DNA of 64,000 bases from Achromobacter sp. Root83 (GCF_001428845.1 NZ_LMIU01000026.1:62001-126000); one strand, 5' to 3'. Positions 25,483 through 33,152 are shown, counted from the stretch's first letter. Notes: generated by a model not told the origin, from the sequence alone. Translations and numbers: made by a program.

Positions 25483-25866
25483 CGCTGGCCCGCAAACCGT
25501 GGGTCCGAATATTTTACCGGCCTGTTCTGATCCATGTTGCACAAGGGGCAAGGCCCACAATTCGCAATTGTTCAAAATTTGGACGCTGCCGTGTAGTGGC
25601 CGGTTGATTGCACCGTCGCTATCCGACCCCGTGGATATGTGGATGATCGCTGCGCGACCACTCGGCTCGCTGCGCTCGGCCCATGGACAACCGCTGATGG
25701 ACAAACGGTGGACAGGCTCCGCCTGACCACGCGCTTGACCACAGGGTGTGCCCACCGGCTTCCCGAGTTTCACCCACATACCCACCGGCTCCCATCTGCC
25801 AACCATTAGATACAGAACCTCAAAACAGCAGTGCTAATGATGCAGCAGGGGCGTTCTGAAGGCGGG
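25483..25866. other. Intergenic region with short direct repeats
   Basis: About 380 bases between the cyclic di-GMP gene and the end of ligD. CCCACCGGCT occurs at 25751-25760 and 25781-25790 (30-bp period). TGGACA-type words recur at about 25680-25720. GTGGATATGTGGATGA near 25630 resembles two weak DnaA boxes. No gene is seen. Confidence 0.35.
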
Positions 25867-27873
25867 CTAACCCTTTGTCCGCTCCGGGCTGTAGCCGATC
25901 GCATTCATCGCCTTGCTGATCGTTTGGGGCGTGTAGTCGCCCCACGGTGAGTTGGCCACGTCAAGCCGATTCTGGATGTTTGAAATCGTCCATTGCGCGC
26001 CACCAGTGACGTCGCCCAGCTCATCCCAAGACAATGGGACAGATACGCCCAACCCGGGTCTAGCCCGTGCCGACCAGGCGGCGGCGGTGGTGGCGCCGAA
26101 GCCGTTGCGGAGATAGTCCACGAAGATCTTGCCCACGCGATTACTTGGGCCGCTCTTGGCGACGAAAAGCTGGGGGAGTGTCCTGGCTAGGTGGCGCACC
26201 ATGGCAGCCGAAAAGCCTTTTACAACGTTCCAGTCGTATTGCTTTCGCAACGGCACCACCACGTGGAGACCCTTTCCACCACTGGTCTTCAGCCACCCCT
26301 CCAGGCCGAGTCCGTGCAGGAGGACGCGCACCAGCTGCGCAGCCTGCTGAACTGCTGGCCAGGACACACCTTCACCGGGATCCAGGTCCAGGATCAGCCT
26401 GTCGGGCTTCTCGATCGCGTTCTTCACAGCGTTCCACGTGTGAAATTCGATCACGTTCATCTGCGCGGCCGACATGACTGCGGCTGGCGTGGGCACTTCG
26501 AGCAGGGCGGGGTGGCCAGGATGAAGCCCTTCTGGTAAGGCGGTAACGCCCGGGATCGGGGCGTCAAGGTGCTTTTGGAAGAAGAGCTGTCCTTGAATGC
26601 CGCCCGGCGCACGCACGAAGGAGACAGGCCGGGCCTTCAAGTGCGTCACGAGCAGGGGCGCCACCAGGCCGTAGTAGCGTGCGAGGTCCAGCTTCGTCAG
26701 GCCTGTCGACGGGTCGATGACGCGATCCGGATTGGATAGCTTGCCAGACTTTGTTCGCGTGGATGGTGGCCGCTGGGCCGGCGTTGACGGTGCCGGCGCA
26801 GGTGGCTTGGTCTTCGGTTCGACCGAGCTGGCCGGCAATGCCCGTTCCCTGATAATCGCAGGTGCTGGCTTGTCCGTTCGAAGGCCGCGGAAGGTCGCGT
26901 GCCGGACATGCCCGCCCTCGGTCCATTCTGCGAACGACACCTCGCAGACAAGGACTGGCGCTACCCACTGCACGTCCCGCAACGACTTCGGCTTTCCGGC
27001 GCTGAGAGGCGTTGCCTTCTGGTTCCACGCGGTGAGCTTTTTGTGAAGATCCAGGAGACCACGGTCGTCAAAACCCGTGCCCACGCTGCCGGCATACCGC
27101 AGACCTCCCGCCGCCTCGTAGACGCCGAGCAGAAGGGCGCCGAACCCGACGCGGCCGCCCTTTGGCGCCGTGTATCCCACGATGACGAACTCTTGCCGCT
27201 GGGCGCATTTGATCTTGACCCAATCGTCCGTGCGACTCGAGACGTAGCGGGCCGATTGGCGCTTGGCCATGATGCCCTCGAGTCCCATGCGGCATGCGGA
27301 TGCGACCAGGTCCGCAGGAGAAGCGCTGAATGCTTCGCTAAAACGAATGTGATCGTCCTGGCCCGCCGCGATCAGCTGGGCGAGCAGCTCACGACGTAAG
27401 CGCAGTGGCTCGCCGCGAATATCCCGCCCCGCGATGTAAGGAAGGTCGAAGGCGTAGTAGATGATGTTCGACGTGCGTTTTCCATCAAAGGCGTTCTGCA
27501 GCGCCTGGAAACTTGGCACACCGTTATCTGCCAGTACGACGATTTCGCCATCGATCCACGCGGAAGGAACGTGCATTTGCTGGATCGACGCCACCAGGTG
27601 TGGAACCTTTGCGCTCCAGTCGTGGCCATTTCTGGTGAACATTCGAACTCGGGAACCCTCGACCCTAGTCAACATCCGGTATCCGTCGAATTTGACCTCG
27701 TACAGCCAATCATCTCCGTGCCTCGGGACGCCGTCGACCAATGTGGCCAACTGGGGCTTTAGGGACGGTGGCAGATCTGCCTCGAGGCCTGGAAGCTTTG
27801 ATGCAGCGGGCGCTGCTCTGCTGTCGGAGCGGCCGGTTGCACGGGCCTTCCCATTCCGAAGTCGGGTAGACAT
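25867..27873 (-). CDS. ligD: LigD-type ATP-dependent DNA ligase/polymerase (ligase-polymerase, no fused phosphoesterase)
   Basis: A 668-residue protein. The N-terminal ligase domain has EVKFDGYR (Lys61 adenylated by ATP), DGEIVVL, MAKRQSARY and the KIKC motif V, then an OB fold. The C-terminal archaeo-eukaryotic primase-like domain has RLILDLDPGEG (metal Asp pair), KTSGGKGLHVVVPL and VDYLRNGFGATTAAAW. It repairs double-strand breaks by end joining with Ku. No Ku gene is in the window. The usual N-terminal phosphoesterase domain is instead a separate gene ending 3 bp upstream. The three-gene run 28515-25867 is probably one operon. Confidence 0.93.
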   Translation of the reverse strand: MSTRLRNGKARATGRSDSRAAPAASKLPGLEADLPPSLKPQLATLVDGVPRHGDDWLYEVKFDGYRMLTRVEGSRVRMFTRNGHDWSAKVPHLVASIQQMHVPSAWIDGEIVVLADNGVPSFQALQNAFDGKRTSNIIYYAFDLPYIAGRDIRGEPLRLRRELLAQLIAAGQDDHIRFSEAFSASPADLVASACRMGLEGIMAKRQSARYVSSRTDDWVKIKCAQRQEFVIVGYTAPKGGRVGFGALLLGVYEAAGGLRYAGSVGTGFDDRGLLDLHKKLTAWNQKATPLSAGKPKSLRDVQWVAPVLVCEVSFAEWTEGGHVRHATFRGLRTDKPAPAIIRERALPASSVEPKTKPPAPAPSTPAQRPPSTRTKSGKLSNPDRVIDPSTGLTKLDLARYYGLVAPLLVTHLKARPVSFVRAPGGIQGQLFFQKHLDAPIPGVTALPEGLHPGHPALLEVPTPAAVMSAAQMNVIEFHTWNAVKNAIEKPDRLILDLDPGEGVSWPAVQQAAQLVRVLLHGLGLEGWLKTSGGKGLHVVVPLRKQYDWNVVKGFSAAMVRHLARTLPQLFVAKSGPSNRVGKIFVDYLRNGFGATTAAAWSARARPGLGVSVPLSWDELGDVTGGAQWTISNIQNRLDVANSPWGDYTPQTISKAMNAIGYSPERTKG

Positions 27874-27876
27874 GGT

Positions 27877-28296
27877 TCAGTTCCGCTGCCGGTCACGAAC
27901 GGAGGTGAGGATGAGTAGCCAAGGGGGCCGTTCCACGGCTCCGCTGCCAGACATCCGCACGAGGGCCCAGCGGCCCTGCAGGCGCGCGCCGTGTAGGCGA
28001 AATCTCAGATGACCGGCCTCGTATTCGCCTGCATCGCCCGCCAAGTACCACTCTCCGGCGTCCCATACAGATACCGGTTCACCGGAGAGCGGTGATACTG
28101 CAGTACGTCCTCTACGCTTCCGTCCGACCGAGGGAACTGCCGGCTGCTCCACCGCGATGCGTCTCGCCTTCGCGTCAAGCGGGATCCCGTTGATTACCGT
28201 CCAGCGCCGCATGTTTTCGCCCATCTCCAACTGGAGCTCGAACCGCTCGTGATGAGTCAAGGACCGATAAACGATAAATTTTCGGACGTTGCCCAC
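27877..28296 (-). CDS. Stand-alone, degenerate LigD phosphoesterase-like domain
   Basis: A 139-residue protein with GTG start. KFIVYR...ERFELQLEMGENMRRW, then NGIPLDAKARRIAV, VSVWDAGEWYLAGDAGEYEA and GHLRFRLHGARLQGRWALVR follow the fold of the LigD 3'-phosphoesterase domain. The canonical KHxARRLHYDLRLE block is changed: the first His is missing and HYD reads RFE, so the Mn-binding residues are lost. It ends 3 bp before ligD, so it is a split-off and probably catalytically dead module that may still contact DNA or the ligase. Confidence 0.8.
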   Translation of the reverse strand: MGNVRKFIVYRSLTHHERFELQLEMGENMRRWTVINGIPLDAKARRIAVEQPAVPSVGRKRRGRTAVSPLSGEPVSVWDAGEWYLAGDAGEYEAGHLRFRLHGARLQGRWALVRMSGSGAVERPPWLLILTSVRDRQRN

Positions 28297-28317
28297 GGTC
28301 TTGCCCCGCCACGATAG

Positions 28318-28515
28318 TCAAGAGCGCTTGGAGCCGGCCTGCTTCTTCAAATGTTCTCGCACCGCCGTTGCTGAGACGCCCACGGCCTGCACAGCCTTGC
28401 GCAACTGTTCGTCACTCACGCCCAACTCGTTGGTCCAGTAACGCAGCTCGTGGGCCTCGTTCACGTTGATACGCGACCGGTCTTGCGCACCTCGATTTTT
28501 CAGATCGTCCGACAT
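28318..28515 (-). CDS. DUF3606 small protein
   Basis: A 65-residue protein starting MSDDLKNRGAQDRSRINVNE, then EAHELRYWTNELGVSDEQLR, the typical DUF3606 pattern. AAGGAGGA sits 5-6 bases before the ATG. DUF3606 proteins are small, often stress- or repair-associated, with unknown function. It is the first gene of the run leading to the phosphoesterase-like gene and ligD, and two KorB operators lie 73-135 bp upstream. Confidence 0.8.
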   Translation of the reverse strand: MSDDLKNRGAQDRSRINVNEAHELRYWTNELGVSDEQLRKAVQAVGVSATAVREHLKKQAGSKRS

Positions 28516-28587
28516 GAAATCCTCCTTCTCGTGTTGGACCCAAGGTCGCAGCAACTAGCGTGCCTACGGGGCGGCAAGTCGGCATCG

Positions 28588-28600
28588 TTTAGCAGCTAAA
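28588..28600. promoter_or_regulatory. KorB operator 4, upstream of the ligD operon
   Basis: TTTAGCAGCTAAA, flanked by G and C as in GTTTAGC...GCTAAAC. The central base is A rather than C/G. It lies 73 bp upstream of the DUF3606 start. Confidence 0.8.
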
Positions 28601-28637
28601 CACCATGGGGATGTTCTGCGCGACCGCTAGGCTGGTG

Positions 28638-28650
28638 TTTAGCCGCTAAA
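28638..28650. promoter_or_regulatory. KorB operator 5, upstream of the ligD operon
   Basis: TTTAGCCGCTAAA, an exact consensus, 50 bp (start to start) from operator 4, about five helical turns, so both sites face the same side of the DNA. Confidence 0.88.
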
Positions 28651-28712
28651 CGCGCTGCGAACATCCGCCCAAACGAAAGCGCCCCATTCGGGGCGCTGGT
28701 TCGGTGGGCCGT

Positions 28713-28967
28713 TCAAGCGGCCGGAAGGGGGATGTCGGGTCGCCTTCTGGCCACGGACACTGCGAACGGCCTGGCGGATCGTTTGGTCCCGCGTTGCGCC
28801 GACTCTCTCTTCCAGCCTTCTTCCCAGGCATTCACTCGCTCGATCCACTCGCCCGGAGGTTCCCCGGTGTGACCTGGCATCGCGTGCGCCTTTAGGTATG
28901 GGCAGTCCAAGAGGCTCAAACCCCTGCGGGCCGCCTCTGCGCCCATCTTCTGGATGTCGTCGAGCAT
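28713..28967 (-). CDS. Rmf/CrpP-like small protein
   Basis: An 84-residue protein. GAEAARRGLSLLDCPYLKAH, then WIERVNAWEEGWKRE, follows the pattern GxxAAxxGxxxxxCPY...W..GW of ribosome modulation factor and the CrpP family. The basic tail (KRSARPFAVSVARRRP) could bind RNA. The ATG at 28967 has GGAGGGCGAGG upstream. It lies between the SOS-linked gene at 29056 and the KorB sites. Its function on mobile elements is not established. Confidence 0.65.
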   Translation of the reverse strand: MLDDIQKMGAEAARRGLSLLDCPYLKAHAMPGHTGEPPGEWIERVNAWEEGWKRESAQRGTKRSARPFAVSVARRRPDIPLPAA

Positions 28968-29055
28968 GACCTCGCCCTCCAAAAGTTGTGGGAGTCCAGT
29001 ATGCCAATCAAACGTCGTTCGAATCAATGGTGCCCCTGTACCGGGCGGAGAGGTC

Positions 29056-29367
29056 TTATCGCGGCCCCATTCCCTTGCGTAGTTTGTCCGGCGCCTCCAG
29101 CAGCTCCCGGACCATCTCCTCCTGCTCGGCAACGCACGGCTCTGCAGACAGTATCTCGAACCACTCGTCGTAGACCGGCCCCAGCACCCCGGACGGTCGT
29201 TTGAATCCACCGGACAGTTGCTTGGTGCGCAAGATGAACGAGCGGTAGCGCTTGACCTCCTGGAGGAGGGCCAGGAGATCTGCGTCGCTGATCTTGCCGT
29301 CCGGACCACGATGGCGGTCCTGGATGGCGCGCAGCTGGGCTATGCGAAGCGGAGGCTTGAACGGCAT
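29056..29367 (-). CDS. Hypothetical protein under a LexA box
   Basis: A 103-residue protein MPFKPPLRIAQLRAIQDRHR..., mostly helical and charged, no family recognised. The ATG at 29367 is preferred to one at 29391 that lies inside the LexA box. The box is 13-28 bp upstream, so the gene should be induced by DNA damage. It may share a transcript with the Rmf-like gene 88 bp downstream. Confidence 0.6.
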   Translation of the reverse strand: MPFKPPLRIAQLRAIQDRHRGPDGKISDADLLALLQEVKRYRSFILRTKQLSGGFKRPSGVLGPVYDEWFEILSAEPCVAEQEEMVRELLEAPDKLRKGMGPR

Positions 29368-29379
29368 GATGCTGTACCA

Positions 29380-29395
29380 CTGTATAGACATACAG
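29380..29395. promoter_or_regulatory. LexA/SOS box
   Basis: CTGTATAGACATACAG fits CTGT-N8-ACAG and the extended ACTG...CAGTA context of the gammaproteobacterial/betaproteobacterial LexA consensus. It lies between divergent genes at 29367 (minus) and 29461 (plus). Confidence 0.85.
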
Positions 29396-29460
29396 TATAA
29401 ACAAGCCTAGAATCCGCGCCATATGCCCCTATTTCCCAGGGGCAACACTAGGCCACGGCC

Positions 29461-29661
29461 ATGAGCAACCCAGAAGATTGGCGGCGTATGGATGACTACT
29501 ACTGGGCGGGACCGCCTGGGTGGACCGTTTGCCGCGTTTGGGGCGACGGTCGTTACCAACACGAGCTATGGCACAGCCGAGGAGACACGGGACGGCTGAT
29601 CGGCATGCGCGCGTCATTTGAAGCCGCGCTCGCCCTGTTTGACCATCAGCCGCGGTCTTGA
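29461..29661 (+). CDS. Small hypothetical protein
   Basis: A 66-residue acidic/aromatic protein MSNPEDWRRMDDYYWAGPPG... with YQHELWHSRGDTGRLIGMRA. No family recognised. It starts 66 bp downstream of the LexA box and ends 3 bp from the convergent SRAP gene. The ribosome site is weak. Confidence 0.5.
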   Translation: MSNPEDWRRMDDYYWAGPPGWTVCRVWGDGRYQHELWHSRGDTGRLIGMRASFEAALALFDHQPRS

Positions 29662-29664
29662 CCG

Positions 29665-30327
29665 TCAGATCGGTTCGATGGCGTCCGGCAGCTGATACTT
29701 CGAATTGCCCACTTCCTGCCGCACCGGGTGCCAGGTGAAAGCGTCCTCGGGTACGCCTTCGTGGAGCAGATCGCGGGCATCGGCCGTTGACGTTCCTGGA
29801 TCGGCCCAACGCTGCGCGATCGCGGGCGGCAATGCCACCGGACGCCTCGCGTGGATGTCCACCATCCCACCCTTCGTGTCGTTGGTCGCGATCGCAAAGC
29901 CGTGTGCGGCATCGAACGGCTCGCCAGGTGACCACGCCGTCAACGCCGCGAAATAGAGCGGGCCATCACCGTGGATATAGTGCGGCTGCTTCGTGCCGTC
30001 CGCGAGCACAGGCCATTCGTACCAGCCGTCTGCCGGCACCAGGATGCGGCCGGCTCCGATGAGAAAGCGCCAGGGCCATCCGTTCTTCAGAATGGTCTCC
30101 AGCTTTGCGTTGCTCATGAAGTGTTTGGAGTCTGGACGCTTGTAACCCCACGGCAGCCTGCCCATGGCCTCGGCGCCTTCGGCCAGGCGATGCAAAGTGA
30201 GCGGGCGCGTGCCCGGCGGTATGTTGAATCGCGGCCCCGTTGGGTCCGCGAAGATCTGGCTCTGGTTGGTGAAGATCCGCTCGACGTAGTCCAGCGGGCC
30301 CGATTTCTGAACGATTCGACCGCACAT
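29665..30327 (-). CDS. SRAP-domain protein (YedK/HMCES family)
   Basis: A 220-residue protein beginning MCGRIVQKS; Cys2 becomes the N-terminal residue that forms a covalent thiazolidine link to abasic sites in single-stranded DNA. FNIPPGTRPLTL, LPWGYKRPDSK, FMSNAKLETI, RILVPADGWYEWPV (active-site Glu) and the HARRPVALPP segment (active-site His) are all present. It shields abasic sites, useful when DNA enters as a single strand. AGAGGTGA precedes the ATG. It lies convergent to the gene at 29461 and next to the LigD/RadC genes. Confidence 0.93.
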   Translation of the reverse strand: MCGRIVQKSGPLDYVERIFTNQSQIFADPTGPRFNIPPGTRPLTLHRLAEGAEAMGRLPWGYKRPDSKHFMSNAKLETILKNGWPWRFLIGAGRILVPADGWYEWPVLADGTKQPHYIHGDGPLYFAALTAWSPGEPFDAAHGFAIATNDTKGGMVDIHARRPVALPPAIAQRWADPGTSTADARDLLHEGVPEDAFTWHPVRQEVGNSKYQLPDAIEPI

Positions 30328-30450
30328 CGATCACCTCTGTGAATGCAGATGTCTGGCCAGTATAGGCGCGCGCGTGGTGTACGGCAGGAGGTCAACACCA
30401 GCGGAGAGAGGGCAGTCTTGCGTCTTTGGCGATTGTGACACGCTGTTCTC

Positions 30451-30523
30451 GCCGTCAAGTGCTGCGCAACGCCGGCAGCGCCGGCGCCGCTTGCGGCCAG
30501 GGGCCGGCGGGCCACTTGACCGC
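30451..30523 (+). repeat. Hairpin leader, family A copy 1 (before radC-like gene)
   Basis: GTCAAGTG (30454-30461) pairs with CACTTGAC (30513-30520); inside lies GCCGCTTGCGGC, itself a hairpin. The stretch TTCTCGC...TCAAGTG...GCCGCTTGCGGCC...CACTTGA-CGCT-CGCTGC is shared with copy 2 at 31901. The gene starts 63 bp downstream. Confidence 0.7.
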
Positions 30524-30582
30524 TCCGCTGCAGCGTATCCCAGGATCGCCGGGCAATCCCGCCCGGCACTGGAGATCCAGCA

Positions 30583-31110
30583 ATGCAGTATTCCATCACG
30601 TTCAATACCAACGATCACGCCGCCGGCGCGCTCTTCGTACAGGATTCCGCTGGCGCGGTGCGCCCGGCTGCGCCGAAAGAGATCCTCGCTGCGGCACGTG
30701 AGGTCGTCCTGCAGGAGATCCAGCGGGGCCAACTCATGGATTCGCCAAAGCTCGTGCGCGAGTTCCTGCAGCTGCGGCTGAACCTCAGTCTTGAGCACGA
30801 AGTGTTCGGCATCATGTACCTGAACCCGCTCGCCGAGCTGATCGCATATGACGAACCGTTCCGGGGAAGCTTGAGCAGCGCGGCGGTTTACCCGCGCGAG
30901 ATCGTCAAAGCGGCGCTGGCGCACAACGCGGCCAGTGTCATCCTGGCGCACAATCATCCGAGCGGCCACGCCGAGCCGAGCCGGGCCGACGTCAACATCA
31001 CGCGGCAGCTCAAAGATGCGCTCGCGCTGGTCGGCACCACCGTACTCGATCACCTGGTCGTGGGCGGCAGCAGGATCGTCTCGTTCGCGGAGAAAGGCAT
31101 CATGCCCTGA
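30583..31110 (+). CDS. radC: RadC/JAB-domain protein
   Basis: A 175-residue protein containing the MPN/JAB core: HEVFGIMYLNPLAELIAYDE, RGSLSSAAVYPREIVKAAL and the metal motif HNHPSGHAEPSRAD (HxHPSG...D). The N-terminal HhH region of chromosomal RadC is missing, as in many island-borne copies next to antirestriction genes. It may be a metallopeptidase or DNA-repair helper; the biochemical role is not settled. It is preceded by a structured leader (30451). Confidence 0.88.
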   Translation: MQYSITFNTNDHAAGALFVQDSAGAVRPAAPKEILAAAREVVLQEIQRGQLMDSPKLVREFLQLRLNLSLEHEVFGIMYLNPLAELIAYDEPFRGSLSSAAVYPREIVKAALAHNAASVILAHNHPSGHAEPSRADVNITRQLKDALALVGTTVLDHLVVGGSRIVSFAEKGIMP

Positions 31111-31176
31111 CCTGCAGCGCCGGGCCTGGCGCTGGTGTCAGGCCTTGGGCGCATCTTTGCCCTGCGCGCACCAGGC

Positions 31177-31239
31177 GCAAGGGGCTTTCGCGGCATATAG
31201 CCGCTCGCTGCGCTCGCTTTATATTCCACGTCCCCTTGC
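31177..31239 (+). repeat. Hairpin leader, family B copy 1 (before ardB)
   Basis: GCAAGGGG (31177-31184) and CCCCTTGC (31232-31239) bound a 47-base interior with CTTTCGCGGCATATAGCCGC, then CTCGCTGCGCTCGC and TTTATATTCCACGT. The interior is about 80% identical to copy 2 at 33093. The ardB ATG is 77 bp downstream. Confidence 0.7.
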
Positions 31240-31315
31240 CCCCGGTGCTTGTTCCGCAGGGCGCCAGTGCTCCCGTCCCGCCACCCGGCCGGGCCCTACT
31301 TCTGAGGAGCACGAC

Positions 31316-31726
31316 ATGACCCAAGCCACTCTTTCCGTCGCACGCCTGGTTCCCGATGGCGAACGCATGAACTTTCTTCCGAAGGCGTTCGGTAGTCGCC
31401 TGATGTTGCGAGGAGAAATCAGCGTCTACAACTGGCTGGATCGCCTGTCGCAGGAATACAGCGGCGGCTTTTGGCACTACTACGAGATCCCCAACGGCTT
31501 CTACATGGCGCCCGCAGACTACGACAAGCTTCGCATCGTGTGGCCGATGAATTGCTTCGAACGGGACATGTCGGCTGACGCCGCCGGCATCGTGGCCACG
31601 CTGTACGCCCTCTGCGAACTGTGCAGCCAATACCGTAGCGACGACCTGGCCGAGAAGTACCACGCTCTGCGCGACTTCGCCGGCGAACACGCCGAGGCAA
31701 ACGCCATCTTCGCGGCGATCGATTGA
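31316..31726 (+). CDS. ardB: ArdB/KlcA-family antirestriction protein
   Basis: A 136-residue protein with FLPKAFGSRLMLRGEISVYN, then GGFWHYYEIPNGFYMAP and the C-terminal half LRIVWPMNCFERDMSADAAG, close to KlcA/ArdB of IncP plasmids. It blocks type I restriction in vivo and protects incoming plasmid DNA. GAGGAG precedes the ATG. It has its own terminator (31736) and hairpin leader. Confidence 0.92.
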   Translation: MTQATLSVARLVPDGERMNFLPKAFGSRLMLRGEISVYNWLDRLSQEYSGGFWHYYEIPNGFYMAPADYDKLRIVWPMNCFERDMSADAAGIVATLYALCELCSQYRSDDLAEKYHALRDFAGEHAEANAIFAAID

Positions 31727-31735
31727 CGCCATCCC

Positions 31736-31759
31736 GGCCCGCTTCGGCGGGCCTTTTTT
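31736..31759 (+). terminator. Intrinsic terminator after ardB
   Basis: GGCCCGC-TTCG-GCGGGCC followed by TTTTTT, a perfect 7-bp GC stem with a stable tetraloop, 10 bp past the ardB stop. Confidence 0.9.
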
Positions 31760-31900
31760 CTTCTGCGCGTCATCAGGCCATCGTGGCTCCGCCCCTGCTA
31801 AGTGGCGCTGCAGGGAGACGGCTGCGCTTTGAAGTGGGACCGTGGAAAGCCATACGGGGTGGCGGGTCTGCTTTCCCGGTCAGGGTGCCACGTCGTTCTC

Positions 31901-31974
31901 GCGTTCAAGTGCGGCGCGCCCCGGGCAGCGCCCGAGCCGCTTGCGGCCGCCGGCCGTCTTCGACACTTGAGCGC
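31901..31974 (+). repeat. Hairpin leader, family A copy 2 (before N6-methylase-like gene)
   Basis: GCGTTCAAGTG (31901-31911) pairs with CACTTGAGCGC (31964-31974), 11 bp with one G-U. The interior again holds GCCGCTTGCGGC. The downstream ATG is 60 bp away, nearly the same distance as in copy 1. Confidence 0.72.
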
Positions 31975-32034
31975 TGCGCTGCGCCGTGCCTCTCAAGTTC
32001 CGGGCATTCCCGCCCTGGCAACCGGAGAGACCAC

Positions 32035-32934
32035 ATGGCCAAAACCTCAAATGCACAACAACGCCGTTTCCTGAACAACGCCGACGCCCACCAGAAGGAA
32101 ATCGTTAGCCTCATCCGCCAGGTCGCACGTACGCGTGGGATCGACCGCGTGTGGAGCGACTGGGTGGAGATCTGCGCGATCGCGTTGGCCCGTGCCGATC
32201 TCGCGCAGCGCGACACGCGCGAGCAGCGCTACCTGCAGGTAATCGCTCAGTACGAGCGGGCCGAGCTGGACCTGCTGGTGCAAGCGTTCTCGCACCTGGT
32301 CATGGCCTACGAGGTCCGTGTTCAGGCAGCAGATTTTGGCGACGTGCTCGGGAGCACGTTCATGATGCTGGATATGGGCAACGCTGGCGCCGGCCAGTTT
32401 TTCACGCCGTACGAGGTGTCGCGCCTGATGGGCAACATGATGATGGGCAACGGCCAAGATCTTGTCGACAAGACGGGCGCGCAGGGGTTCGTGCGCATAC
32501 TGGAACCTGCCTGCGGCGCTGGCGGCATGTTGATCGCGGCGGCGCACGCGATGCACGATGCGCAGCTGAACTATCAACAGTGCATGCACGCCACTGCAAT
32601 CGACATCGATCAGCGCTGCGTGCATATGACGTTCATCCAGCTGGCGCTCTTGCACGTGCCGGCCGTGGTGATTCATGGCAACGGCCTCACGGGCGAGTGC
32701 CGAGAGCAATGGTTGACGCCCGCACACATCCTGGGCGGCTGGCGCGCGCGGCTTCGCCGTCGCGAAGCGGAGGAGGGCGCTCGAGCGCTCCTGCAGGCGC
32801 CGGCGGACATGGACGAGATCCACGTCGACCAGGCCAAGACCGACAGTCGATCGGCCGAGATCGATGCGCCGCTGCAGGCCATTCCGAAAGCCATCCGCCA
32901 AGCGGCTGCCGCTGGCCAGATGTCGCTCTTCTAG
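32035..32934 (+). CDS. HsdM-like N6-methylase fold protein lacking the NPPF motif
   Basis: A 299-residue protein. DMGNAGAGQFFTPYEVSRLM and EPACGAGGMLIAAAHAM are the N6_Mtase opening and the SAM-binding motif I of type I modification subunits. The catalytic motif IV (N/D-PP-Y/F) expected after motif I is absent: the segment after VVIHGNGLTGECREQWLTP has none. It is much shorter than HsdM and has no HsdS or HsdR nearby. It may be a decoy or SAM-binding antirestriction factor rather than a working methylase. Confidence 0.75.
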   Translation: MAKTSNAQQRRFLNNADAHQKEIVSLIRQVARTRGIDRVWSDWVEICAIALARADLAQRDTREQRYLQVIAQYERAELDLLVQAFSHLVMAYEVRVQAADFGDVLGSTFMMLDMGNAGAGQFFTPYEVSRLMGNMMMGNGQDLVDKTGAQGFVRILEPACGAGGMLIAAAHAMHDAQLNYQQCMHATAIDIDQRCVHMTFIQLALLHVPAVVIHGNGLTGECREQWLTPAHILGGWRARLRRREAEEGARALLQAPADMDEIHVDQAKTDSRSAEIDAPLQAIPKAIRQAAAAGQMSLF

Positions 32935-33092
32935 CGAGGTTGCAATGGCCCCTCTCGGGGCCTGGCGCGCCGGCGACGCGCCATCTTCGGCACATGGAGA
33001 ACCGCAAGCACTGCACGGAGCATACAGTCGCATCCCACTCCAGCACGGACGCTAGGGCCGCTGCGCGCGGCTTTGTAGCCGCGGCCCCATCT

Positions 33093-33152
33093 TCAAGGGC
33101 TTTCGCGGCATAAACCGCTCACTGCGTTCGCTATTTATTCCACGTCCCTTGA
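33093..33152 (+). repeat. Hairpin leader, family B copy 2 (before DNA methyltransferase)
   Basis: TCAAGGG (33093-33099) pairs with CCCTTGA (33146-33152). The interior CTTTCGCGGCATAAACCGCT, then CACTGCGTTCGC and TATTTATTCCACGT parallels the copy before ardB. The methyltransferase ATG lies 82 bp downstream. Confidence 0.7.

Noticed and set aside
29380-29395. TGTCTATA on the minus strand considered as a relaxase nic site
   Set aside because: The match to the LexA consensus is far better and the position before a start codon fits a promoter; it is also 21 kb from the relaxase gene.
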